The notes beneath the pieces are model-generated. The model saw nothing but the letters and a program-made list of their open reading frames with translations, did no database searches and was not told the DNA's origin. A stretch of DNA of 64,000 nt from Heliopora coerulea (taxonomy: Eukaryota > Cnidaria > Anthozoa > Scleralcyonacea > Helioporidae). The DNA lies in the NCBI GenBank assembly GCA_030142905.1, contig JASJOG010000602.1:29074-93073 (forward strand), given 5' to 3'. Position numbers and translations under genes: made by a program. Of this stretch, positions 1-7,572 are shown piece by piece (the first letter of the stretch is position 1; each line of letters begins with the position of its first letter).

Positions 1-219
1 ATTTTCTTCTGTAATTGTTTTGTCTAAAATTGATGAAGAAATTTCTTGATTTTGTCTTGGTCTTCCTCTATTTCTAACAAAAATTCGTTCATTTTGTCTT
101 TTTTCTGGAGGTAATGTTACTGGTCTTCCTCTATTTTCCCATCTTGGTCCTACAAAAGAACCAAAAGGATATTTTCTTGGTCTTCCACGACCGCGTTTTG
201 AATTATTTAAATTATTCAT
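1..219 (-). CDS. AT-hook-like basic protein, C-terminus cut by window edge
   Basis: The leftward frame opens at an ATG at 219 and is open to the window edge (73 codons seen). It contains three Gly-Arg-Pro cores (GRGRPRKY, NRGRPVT, NRGRPRQ), the minor-groove-binding AT-hook signature, in a Lys/Arg-rich chain. A role in binding A+T-rich element DNA is inference. The start lies just downstream of an ATATATAATAAAAG stretch like those at the other element starts. A decayed related frame (PRKYFTEEE) occurs in Polinton-2 near 41480. It is too short for the ORF-length cut-off but supported by motif and promoter context. Confidence 0.6.
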   Translation of the reverse strand, partial: MNNLNNSKRGRGRPRKYPFGSFVGPRWENRGRPVTLPPEKRQNERIFVRNRGRPRQNQEISSSILDKTITEEN

Positions 220-321
220 CTTTTATTATATATGGTTTTTTTTAAAGACAAAAAAATAATTAAAAAAAAAAAATTTTTTTCATGATTGGTCACGTGACTA
301 TATTGAAAAAATTATGAATGA

Positions 322-609
322 TTACTCGATCTTAGTAAAAACAAAAATATTAAATAATGGGGGTTCTATTTTTGATTGAAGTTTTAAAATAAGATGATAA
401 TGCATATAAATTTTTTCATCATTCTGGTAATCAACTTCAAAATCAGAAAAATAACAATCTTTTTCTTTATAATTTATTGTAAATTCAGTATGTGGTAATA
501 TTTCTTCTCTGCTAAGTTTAATAATTTCTTTGATAAAAGTATTATACATATTACTTTTTGTATATTTATAATTTTTTGGCACAAGTATTTCAATAATTGT
601 TGATGACAT
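322..609 (-). CDS. hypothetical Polinton protein, 95 aa
   Basis: This is an open frame of 95 codons in the leftward module. It is preceded by the TATATAATAAA-type start context shared by the neighbours and separated from them by about 70-100 bp of A/T-rich spacer. The chain is mixed acidic/aromatic without Cys pairs, membrane segments or a motif I recognise. The context makes it a likely real gene of the element; function unknown. Confidence 0.55.
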   Translation of the reverse strand: MSSTIIEILVPKNYKYTKSNMYNTFIKEIIKLSREEILPHTEFTINYKEKDCYFSDFEVDYQNDEKIYMHYHLILKLQSKIEPPLFNIFVFTKIE

Positions 610-676
610 CTCTTTTTTTTATTATATATAAATTTTCCTTTAAACAAAAAATTTTAAAAAAAAAAATCAAAATTTT

Positions 677-1024
677 TCAACAGTTATAAAAAACAAAAAA
701 TGTTTGCCCATTAATTTCCAAATCTTTTTTGGTTTTTATTCTATATTTTATACTTTCTGCATTAATATTAAAATTTTTTGCGGCAGATCCAAGACTTTTA
801 AAATTTAAGATTTCACCTGTTTCACTGTTTATAACTATTACTGGGATTGGATTTTTCATTTTTTCTCTACAATATTTTTCATACTTTTCATTTGGTTTGC
901 TAATTTCAAATCTCAGCATTTCTTCAAGTTGATTTTTTGTGTATCTTTTATAATATTTTATTTTTCTTTCTCTTGCAATATTCCACAATTGTTTGAATGT
1001 TTTTTGTTGACAATGGTCTTCCAT
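677..1024 (-). CDS. SAP/HeH-like plus NUMOD1-like DNA-binding protein
   Basis: Residues about 8-40 (TFKQLWNIARERKIKYYKRY then KNQLEEML) resemble the helix-extended-loop-helix of SAP/HeH modules. Residues about 60-112 (VIVINSETGEILNFKSLGSA and following) match the NUMOD1 pattern, a small DNA-binding module usually found next to HNH or GIY-YIG nucleases. No nuclease domain is present, so it may be a free-standing DNA-binding protein of the element. The start at 1024 has TATATAAATAAATGG immediately in front. Nuclease-derived origin is inference. Confidence 0.65.
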   Translation of the reverse strand: MEDHCQQKTFKQLWNIARERKIKYYKRYTKNQLEEMLRFEISKPNEKYEKYCREKMKNPIPVIVINSETGEILNFKSLGSAAKNFNINAESIKYRIKTKKDLEINGQTFFVFYNC

Positions 1025-1059
1025 TTATTTATATAATTATTTTATTTAAAGAAAAATTT

Positions 1060-1509
1060 TTAAATAAATTTATAAACTACATAACCACCCAAAAGACCGG
1101 CTGCAAAAAAAACAACATTTTGATATTCTTTCATTTCATCTGTAGGTTTATAATAATCTTCTAATTTTGGTTCTTTTTCATCTTCTTCATCCGCTTCTTC
1201 TTTTAAATATTTATAACGATTATTTATAGCTTGCTCGTGTTGCTGCGCTTCAGCAAGATTTTTCAAAGACATGTTTGTCTTATTTATATCAGCATTTGCA
1301 TCAGATAATTGTTGTCTTAATTTTTCAATTTCTTGTTTTCTTTTTACTTGATCTTCATACCATTTTTCTTTTTCCCTAGCAAGTTTTTCAATTGCTTCAT
1401 TATGTCTTTTTATTTCTTTTTCATACCCAGAATGATTTAATTTTGAAAATAAAAATCCAGCACCTGCAAAAGCAACTGCATTAAATAACCCACCAACTAC
1501 TGTTTCCAT
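1060..1509 (-). CDS. coiled-coil membrane-anchored Polinton protein (family A)
   Basis: The 149-aa protein starts with a hydrophobic segment (residues about 5-22), followed by FSKLNHSGYEKEIKRH, a long charged coiled coil (residues about 35-100), an acidic stretch, and a C-terminal transmembrane segment (VVFFAAGLLGGYVVYKF). A clearly homologous gene lies at 24585-24896 (shared FSKLNH..Y.KEI.RH core and heptads), again followed upstream by the family B gene, so the pair is conserved between two elements. The start has TATAAATAAATGG. A virion-membrane or assembly role is inference; the family is not one I can name. Confidence 0.7.
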   Translation of the reverse strand: METVVGGLFNAVAFAGAGFLFSKLNHSGYEKEIKRHNEAIEKLAREKEKWYEDQVKRKQEIEKLRQQLSDANADINKTNMSLKNLAEAQQHEQAINNRYKYLKEEADEEDEKEPKLEDYYKPTDEMKEYQNVVFFAAGLLGGYVVYKFI

Positions 1510-1530
1510 TTATTTATACATTTTTCTATT

Positions 1531-1764
1531 TTATGATTTGAAAGGATCAGAAGGAATCCATTTCTTATCTTGTGCATATTTAACTGCAAGCGATGATATT
1601 CCAACAGCTGCTGCAAGTTTTAAAGTAGGAACTAAACTAGATGGAGTTGATAAACCATCACTAATTACTTTTCTTGATATCATTCCAACTCCAACAGCAC
1701 CCAATGTAATTAGTGTAGAATCATATAATTCATTCATAACTTCTTTTCTATTCATTTCTCCCAT
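1531..1764 (-). CDS. small hydrophobic Polinton protein (family B)
   Basis: This 77-aa protein has two hydrophobic stretches (STLITLGAVGVGMISRKV and LKLAAAVGISSLAVKYA). It sits directly upstream of family A and has the TATATAAATAAATGG start. Homologous coding (LLITGVAVGVSM with the same spacing) is split by a transposon in Polinton-2 (25109/28482), so it is a conserved gene rather than a chance frame. Likely a small membrane protein; function unknown. Confidence 0.7.
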   Translation of the reverse strand: MGEMNRKEVMNELYDSTLITLGAVGVGMISRKVISDGLSTPSSLVPTLKLAAAVGISSLAVKYAQDKKWIPSDPFKS

Positions 1765-1796
1765 TTATTTATATACATAAAAAAAATTTTTAGAAC

Positions 1797-2276
1797 TTAC
1801 AGGTTTTCAATAGAACATGGCGGGGTTATTTTAAACTCATGACCTTCCTTCTTTCTTAGCTTAGCTTCACCGTCTTTTTCTTGTTTTTCTTGTTGATTCG
1901 CTGAAGACCCGCTTTGGTGAAGCATTTCTTGGTCTCTTTTGTCTTTTTTATATGCAAAGTATAGCCCTCCCAGCGCAGTAGCAACTCCCACCACTCCAAT
2001 CAAATACCCCAAAGTGGAAGGTTCAACGCCAAAGGTGTAATTATTTTCTTCATTTTCTTCGCTCCGCTGTCTTGCTTTTCTTTCTTTTGCTTCTCTTGAA
2101 ATTTTTGCCAATCTTTTTCCCAATTCTACTTTTCTTGGGTCTTTTGCTTTAGCATTTTCAGATTTTTCAACAGCTGTCACTTTATCAGCTGCACCTTTGG
2201 TGCTGGACCTGCGGTCCTGAGGACTTCGTCCGATGAGAGCTTTGCTCGATGTGCTGTTTTCACTTGTTTCACTCAT
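1797..2276 (-). CDS. single-pass membrane Polinton protein with an inserted hairpin-encoded peptide
   Basis: The 159-aa protein has a basic N-terminal half, a KRLAKISREAKERKA helix, one transmembrane segment (LGYLIGVVGVATALGGLYFA, residues about 90-110) and a charged C-terminus. Residues about 12-29 (KALIGRSPQDRRSSTKG) are encoded by the mini-hairpin cluster at 2191-2247. The homologue at 41545-41879 has the same KRLAAIS helix and membrane segment but no such peptide, so the cassette looks like a later insertion. The start carries TATAAATAAATGAG. Function unknown; a virion-associated role is inference. Confidence 0.7.
   Translation of the reverse strand: MSETSENSTSSKALIGRSPQDRRSSTKGAADKVTAVEKSENAKAKDPRKVELGKRLAKISREAKERKARQRSEENEENNYTFGVEPSTLGYLIGVVGVATALGGLYFAYKKDKRDQEMLHQSGSSANQQEKQEKDGEAKLRKKEGHEFKITPPCSIENL
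2191..2247. repeat. mini-hairpin cassette, four triloop hairpins
   Basis: Four consecutive perfect inverted repeats with 3-nt loops: GCACC-TTT-GGTGC (2191-2203), GGACC-TGC-GGTCC (2205-2217), GGAC-TTC-GTCC (2221-2231) and GAGC-TTT-GCTC (2237-2247). They lie inside the frame of the membrane protein and are much more G+C-rich than their surroundings. Confidence 0.85.
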
Positions 2277-2501
2277 TTATTTATAATTTTATTTTTTATT
2301 TAGAATTTATTCAAAATTATTTAAAAGTTATTTATAAATAAAATTAAATAAAAGTCAAGTAAATTTTAAATAACCACAAATGTTATTTAAAATTTATTCA
2401 AAGTTATTTATGAATAAAATTAAATAAAAGTCAAGTAAATTTTAAATAACATTTGTGGTTATTCAAAATTTATTCAAAGTTATTCAAAATGTATTTAAAA
2501 T
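2277..2501. repeat. non-coding spacer with 49-bp direct repeats and a flipped 15-mer
   Basis: This 225-bp gap is unusually long for the module. A 49-bp sequence at 2326-2374 recurs at 2402-2450 with one difference visible (period 76 bp). TAACCACAAATGTTA at 2371-2385 reappears as its exact reverse complement at 2447-2461, so one copy is inverted relative to the direct repeat. The remainder is A/T-rich repeats of TTATTCAAA type. It could be regulatory or replication-related; I see no coding sequence. Confidence 0.8.
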
Positions 2502-3656
2502 TTATTTAGATATATATTTTAATATTTCATCTTCGTCAAAATCAACACCATATTTTTTACAAAGAAGATAATGATTTAAAACAATTTCTAGGTATTTCAT
2601 TTTTCTTGTTGAAACATATACATATAATATTTCTCCATCCATTTTTCCGTGGTCTTTATTTTTTGATCCAAGATAAAATTTCGTATTTGAATTGTGAGAT
2701 AATTTACTATTTGTAATGAAAGAAACAATTTCTTTTCCATTCACATAAAGTTTTCCTTTTTTACCACCACTGAGGTTATTTTGGTCCCAATGTACAGAAA
2801 GACATATTAATTTGTTTATTTCTTTTGCATTTGCTTTCAATTGCCATCTACTATTTGAAATTGCAGACGCGGATGAATTTGTGATATATAATAATGAATT
2901 ACGATAAGAAATACCAAAATTAAAAGGAGTTGGTTGACTTACTGTTTCATTATCTATGATTTTAAACAACGATACCTCATTGTTAGACGAATTTAATGAT
3001 TTTAAACCATATACAAAATAAAAATTCAAGTGTTGATTGCTTAAAATATCTTGTTTACTAACTAAATGTAAATTGTTACTGTTTGATCCAAGATATTGGA
3101 CACAATAAAAATTATTATTAATTGTGGATTTTTTGAAAAATGGTTGTTTGTTTGTATCATCTTGTTTGAAATTCCAATCTTTTTTTCTTGACAAATTCAA
3201 AAGTTTTTCAACCTTTTTATTGCTTCCAGTATATTCTATATAATTATCATCATCTTTCACATCAAAAATTCCTTCATCATCCATTTGCAAATTATAAATA
3301 TTTGCAACCGTATTTGCCAATGAAAAATTTGTCACATATTTTTTAGTCACAACATGATTATCAGAAGATGGGGCATAATTTAATGCATGAAGAATATGAT
3401 GATTTCCCATATCCAAATCTCCTGTCATGTTTCCACCAGTCAGGGATAATTTTGTTTCATCTTGGTCATCAACATATTTTTTTCGAGCCAAATGTTTATC
3501 ATCTATAGGATCAATTGTTGAAATTATTTTATTTGTGTTTATAGTCAAATCGCCGGTCATCGTACCGCCTGTTAAAGATAATTTTTTATCAAATTCATTT
3601 AAAATGAAATTTTTCCTTTTTGAGCTAAAATCATCATCATTAAATATAACACTCAT
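2502..3656 (-). CDS. tail-fibre-like protein: two shaft repeats plus lectin/LamG-like head
   Basis: The 384-aa frame has two N-terminal shaft repeats of the form LSLTGGTMTGDL..(15-20 residues)..KHLARKKYVDDQ (residues about 27-60 and 71-105). This is the arrangement known from phage tail fibres (GGTMTGxIDMGxxKIxxxxDPxxxxxAxxKKYVD). The C-terminal about 230 residues look like a concanavalin/LamG-type beta sandwich (KLYVNGKEIVSF, KFYLGS, DGEILYVYV). A role as host-attachment spike is inference. It is a shorter paralogue of the neighbouring fibre gene, and its promoter TATATAAAATAAATGAG overlaps the end of that gene. Confidence 0.7.
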   Translation of the reverse strand: MSVIFNDDDFSSKRKNFILNEFDKKLSLTGGTMTGDLTINTNKIISTIDPIDDKHLARKKYVDDQDETKLSLTGGNMTGDLDMGNHHILHALNYAPSSDNHVVTKKYVTNFSLANTVANIYNLQMDDEGIFDVKDDDNYIEYTGSNKKVEKLLNLSRKKDWNFKQDDTNKQPFFKKSTINNNFYCVQYLGSNSNNLHLVSKQDILSNQHLNFYFVYGLKSLNSSNNEVSLFKIIDNETVSQPTPFNFGISYRNSLLYITNSSASAISNSRWQLKANAKEINKLICLSVHWDQNNLSGGKKGKLYVNGKEIVSFITNSKLSHNSNTKFYLGSKNKDHGKMDGEILYVYVSTRKMKYLEIVLNHYLLCKKYGVDFDEDEILKYISK

Positions 3657-3661
3657 TTATT

Positions 3662-5104
3662 TTATATATTTATAGGATTATGATCAACGTTGTATAAATT
3701 ACAAAGAACATAATGATAAAACAAAATTTCTTTTTCTGTCATTTTCTCGTGTTTTAAAATTGAAAAGAAAGATATTGATCCATCAAAAGGTGAATTTGTG
3801 TTGTTTTTTATATCACCAATTGTTAAAGTTGTATCTCCTAAAACAGTCTTGGTTGTAAAAGATGTTAACTTTTTTCCATTACAATAAACACTACTTTCAT
3901 TATTATTTGGTGTTGTATACATATCCCAATGAATACTTAAACATATCCATTTATTCAAAACTCCAGCATTTGCTTTTGATTGAAAAGCAGCAATTGGTGT
4001 TTTATGATTTACAGGATTTGAACCAATACCGAAAAAATCAACACTATCTCCAGCAATAACTAATTCTTTTGTGGATGGATTTGCAAAACAAACAAATTTA
4101 TCATAACCTCCATTATCATGTCCAAAAATTCCTCCTTTTAGCCAATCACTTCCAGATGAAGGAACAGAATTCAATTTATAAACAACAAAAACATTTACAA
4201 TATCTTTTTTCCCTGATATTGGATTAATGTTGGAATCTGAAATCATTCTATTGTTATTAAATTTTAAAAAATATTTATTATCTTCCTTTTCACTTTCTAA
4301 ACACAAGGAAGGTTGAAGACTTTTTGTTGTTTGTTTTAAATTGTTTCCTTCAATTCCATAATCAATTAGTTCTTTTACTTTTCCACCGTTTCTTTCAAAC
4401 AACAAATCATAAATTGAATTATATTCAACAAAATATAAATTATGAAATTTCAAAGAAAAATTATCTTTCAGCACTGAAAAACTAACATCTTTTTTGAGAA
4501 TGTTTAAATTATGATCAATACGGTCGCCGACGTATTTCTTCCTCGCTAAATGTGTTTCAAGTGTAGGATTTGTTGAAGAAATAATTTTATTACTTCCAAT
4601 TGTAACATCACCTGTCAATGTTCCACCAGTTAGGGATAATTTTTTAGAATTTTGATTATCTACATATTTTTTTCTTGCTAAATGTTTTTCACCCGTAGGA
4701 TCTGAAGCTGTTAGAATTTTATGATTTCCCATGTCAATATTTCCTGACATTGTTCCACCAGTTAAGGATAATTTTCTAGAATCTTTGGTCATCTACATAT
4801 TTCTTCCTACAAAGGTCTTTATCACTCGCAGGATTTGCAGTTGTGGAAATTTTATTAGGACCCATGTCAATATTTCCCCTCATTACACCCCCTCTCCTTG
4901 ATAAAAAATCTACATCTGTGTTTTTCTTACAAGGTCATCTACATATTTTTTTCTTGTCAAATGAATGGGTTGTGTTGGGTCAACTGATGTTATTATATGG
5001 TGTGACCCCATGTTAATATCTCCTGTCATATCCCCTCCTGTGGTAGACAGCTTTCCTGTTACATCAGATTCATGTTTGCTTTCATATCCATAAAATAAAC
5101 TCAT
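3662..5104 (-). pseudogene. longer tail-fibre-like gene, broken by stop and frameshift
   Basis: It begins at ATG 5104 with one shaft repeat (GGDMTGDINMGSHHI, then HLTRKKYVDD) and stops at 4910. A further shaft repeat continues in another frame across 4910-4795, and the frame from 4792 carries two more shaft repeats and a lectin-like head (KWICLSIHWDMYT, SVYCNGKKLTSF, FDGSISFFSIL). Four shaft repeats therefore once formed one protein. The stop and shifts make it a decayed or frameshift-damaged gene. The head is related to that of the 2502-3656 protein, indicating tandem duplication. Confidence 0.7.
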
Positions 5105-5842
5105 TTATTTTATAATAATTTCCAATAAAACATTTCCAATTGAAGATGAACCACCTGCACCTTTGGTGCTGAGACCTCCGGTCGATTGTGGCCCACTACC
5201 ATGGTTTCCTTCTACTTTGAATATTAATTCATTATAAATTCCATTTGATAATTTTATTCCTCCTCCCGGTCCTGTTTCTTCAGGCGGATAAATTTTAGAA
5301 ACACTTCCTTTTAGTGTTTGTTCAGATTCAATTGGAACTTGAATAAGTACATTACTTCTTTTACCATTTACAAAATTTTTACTTTTATCAATCATATTAC
5401 AGCATATGTTTACATATTCCAAGTTGTTATTAATATTTACTACATTGTCGCTTTCTGTTAATGTATTTGCTTGTATAACTTTATTTTCTGGAAATCCTAT
5501 GATTGGTCCAAATGTTTGTAAATTTAATTTTTTATCTGATTTTATTGTACATTTTCCAGAAAAATCAATTTGTTCCAGTTCAATTGCACCGACATTTTCT
5601 AATTCAGTTTTTAAAATATTAAAGGTATAATATCCATCTTTGAAGCCAATTTTTCTATTAGCACCTTGCGTATCATAACTAAAATGATGAATATTTTTAT
5701 ATAAATTATTAAAATTCCAAAAAATACTAACTGATTTTACAAACATCTCTGAACAATTAGTTAATATAAGTGGCTCGTCTAATGGAATTATTTTTTCTGA
5801 GTTTTCATCTTTTGTGATGAAGATTTTTAAAGATATTGTCAT
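5105..5842 (-). CDS. penton/minor-capsid-like jelly-roll protein
   Basis: The 245-aa protein has the layout I associate with Polinton minor capsid proteins: an N-terminal strand-rich part, GYYTFNILKTEL, FGPIIGFPENKVIQA, then LEYVNICCNMID, SNVLIQVPI and LIFKVEGN. Residues about 215-232 (GPQSTGGLSTKGAGG) come from a mini-hairpin pair at 5157-5183. Its TAA stop directly abuts the ATG of the fibre gene (TAAATG), so the fibre promoter lies inside its last codons. The assignment rests on pattern and neighbourhood. Confidence 0.6.
   Translation of the reverse strand: MTISLKIFITKDENSEKIIPLDEPLILTNCSEMFVKSVSIFWNFNNLYKNIHHFSYDTQGANRKIGFKDGYYTFNILKTELENVGAIELEQIDFSGKCTIKSDKKLNLQTFGPIIGFPENKVIQANTLTESDNVVNINNNLEYVNICCNMIDKSKNFVNGKRSNVLIQVPIESEQTLKGSVSKIYPPEETGPGGGIKLSNGIYNELIFKVEGNHGSGPQSTGGLSTKGAGGSSSIGNVLLEIIIK
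5157..5183. repeat. mini-hairpin pair inside penton-like gene
   Basis: GCACC-TTT-GGTGC (5157-5169) and GACC-TCC-GGTC (5173-5183), the same unit types as at 2191-2247, inside the reading frame. Confidence 0.75.
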
Positions 5843-5879
5843 TTATTTTATAATATATATTTTGATTCAAAACTTTGTT

Positions 5880-5938
5880 GCACCTTTGGTGCTGGACCTG
5901 CGGCCCGATGAGGACCTCGTCTGATGAGAGCTTCGCTC
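5880..5938. repeat. mini-hairpin cassette at gene boundary
   Basis: GCACC-TTT-GGTGC (5880-5892), GGACC-TGC-GGCCC (one mismatch), GGAC-CTC-GTCT and GAGC-TTC-GCTC follow one another, in the same order as at 2191-2247. The cluster fills most of the spacer between the 536-aa gene and the penton-like gene. Confidence 0.8.
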
Positions 5939-5940
5939 GA

Positions 5941-7551
5941 TCAGAGCACGTACCATGCGATTAAAATTCCACCAATTATTGATAAAGATAAAACAATTAA
6001 ATTATCACCCGTAGGGGCTGTGGCTGTTGTTATAGTAGCGCTTGTGCCGACTCCGCCGGTTTTCAACTGTTTGCTGGACCTTTGGTCCTGAGAACTTCGT
6101 TCGATGTTTTTTGTTACTTTAGCAACCAAAGGCTGTTTATTGGTCTTTGGTTGCTCTTCAGTTCCTAATGTTTCTAATTTTTTCAAGCCATGCGCTCCCA
6201 GTTGTTTTTTTACAGCGCTGGACCTTCGGTCCTGAGAACTTCGTTTGATTGCGTCGGCTCCGCCGTGTTCTTTAACCCCGTAATAATTTAAATTTTTGTT
6301 AATCCCAAAAATCATATTTTCTGATGAAACTTTTAGTTTATTATTATAACCATCTATTGGTTCTTTTAAAATAATTAAAGATGATGGAATTAACCATAAA
6401 GTTGGACTTATAGCAGTATTTAAAACTACATTAGTTGACGAAATTGCTTGATTCATATTATTAATCCATGTTGATGTATCATAATTTATAATAGAATCTT
6501 CAAAAATTTGCCTAAAAACTTTTTGTGTTTCCAATGCTGAAGCTCTATTTGAAACAATACTTTGTCTAGTTCTAGCTTGCGAACCAAGAATTGCATAAAG
6601 ATATGCTTCAATGCTTTGATTCAATAATTCAGTTCCATTTTTTATTAATCCATCTGAAATTTTTGGAATGAATTTTTTATAATCATTTTGTGTGTCTCTA
6701 ATTTGCCCTGGACCGTGTTTATATCCTGGCCATGGTGTACTCATATCAATTGCATGAGAATCTCTAATGTGCCTTTTTTTTCCTGAAATTTCTTGCCATG
6801 TCCATTTTGGGTAGTGATCTTTTAAAAAACCAGCATTAAATTTATAAAAGTTTTTATCATCACCATTTCTCAATTGCCACATAATTCTCCTAACTGTAAA
6901 ATATAGATGAAATCTCATAAATGATGTAATTTGTTTTGGAACATCAGCTGAAAATAATAAATGTTGTATTGAAATTCCACATCCATAAGTTGCAATCCAT
7001 GTTCCTATAATGCTTTGAAAATATGGTTCATTAAGTGACCATTTTGCATTATCATCTGTAGTTATATTCAATCCGGGTAAATTACTTTGAAAATAATCTG
7101 TATTGTTTACATAAATTCTAAACTGGTTAATAGGATAACTTAAAACATATTGTGTAGGAAAATTATCCCAATAATAATTTTTTCCTGTATAATCAACATG
7201 TCTTTTACCTTTTGGTAATTCTTGCACAGTTCCTCCTAGTTTCCAAATTTTTGGAAAATTTGGTTTTGGCTTGTTAATATAAAGATACTTTGCCATATTT
7301 GGGTCATTTTTAAATGTATCTGAATTTATATCTGTTGAAATATATGGTGAATTTTTAAACCAAACATGATAACCTTGAAAAACGGTGTTTTTATCAAAAT
7401 CAGCCTCAAAAGTGAATTTGGACATGTCTGCATATGGATATTTCTTTTTAAAATATTTTTTCTCCAATTCAACATCTTCTTTAATATTTTTCATAACATA
7501 ATCATAATTTTTCCCATAATATTTTCTTTCCATTTCTTCAGTTGAATTCAT
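5941..7551 (-). CDS. large Polinton protein, 536 aa, unknown fold, C-terminal membrane anchor
   Basis: An intact frame, first of the leftward block. The N-terminal 400 residues are soluble-looking and aromatic-rich (for example WSLNEPYFQSIIGTWIATYG, FRQIFEDSIINYDTSTW). The last about 20 residues are a transmembrane segment (IVLSLSIIGGILIAWYVL) after a low-complexity linker. The linker holds two hairpin-encoded peptides, RSSQDRRSS and RSSQDQRSS. A homologous stretch (QIFEDSVINYDTSTW) is found at 53790-54730, so it is a conserved element gene. Function unknown; a structural or membrane-fusion-like role is speculation only. Confidence 0.75.
   Translation of the reverse strand: MNSTEEMERKYYGKNYDYVMKNIKEDVELEKKYFKKKYPYADMSKFTFEADFDKNTVFQGYHVWFKNSPYISTDINSDTFKNDPNMAKYLYINKPKPNFPKIWKLGGTVQELPKGKRHVDYTGKNYYWDNFPTQYVLSYPINQFRIYVNNTDYFQSNLPGLNITTDDNAKWSLNEPYFQSIIGTWIATYGCGISIQHLLFSADVPKQITSFMRFHLYFTVRRIMWQLRNGDDKNFYKFNAGFLKDHYPKWTWQEISGKKRHIRDSHAIDMSTPWPGYKHGPGQIRDTQNDYKKFIPKISDGLIKNGTELLNQSIEAYLYAILGSQARTRQSIVSNRASALETQKVFRQIFEDSIINYDTSTWINNMNQAISSTNVVLNTAISPTLWLIPSSLIILKEPIDGYNNKLKVSSENMIFGINKNLNYYGVKEHGGADAIKRSSQDRRSSAVKKQLGAHGLKKLETLGTEEQPKTNKQPLVAKVTKNIERSSQDQRSSKQLKTGGVGTSATITTATAPTGDNLIVLSLSIIGGILIAWYVL
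6076..6102. repeat. mini-hairpin pair in the 536-aa gene
   Basis: GGACC-TTT-GGTCC (6076-6088) and GAAC-TTC-GTTC (6092-6102). The frame across it gives RSSQDQRSS. Confidence 0.8.
6220..6246. repeat. second mini-hairpin pair in the 536-aa gene
   Basis: GGACC-TTC-GGTCC (6220-6232), then a degenerate GAAC-TTC-GTTT (6236-6246). The frame gives RSSQDRRSS, nearly the peptide encoded at 6076-6102. Confidence 0.8.
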
Positions 7552-7572
7552 TGTTTATTTTAATAAAAATAA
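7552..7572. promoter_or_regulatory. 21-bp divergent promoter between the two gene blocks
   Basis: Only 21 bp separate the ATG of the leftward 536-aa gene (7551) from the ATG of the rightward integrase (7573). The spacer, TGTTTATTTTAATAAAAATAA, is nearly symmetric, giving an AAATAAAxATG-like context to each side. Both blocks must use start signals within or overlapping this spacer and the first codons. Confidence 0.6.
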
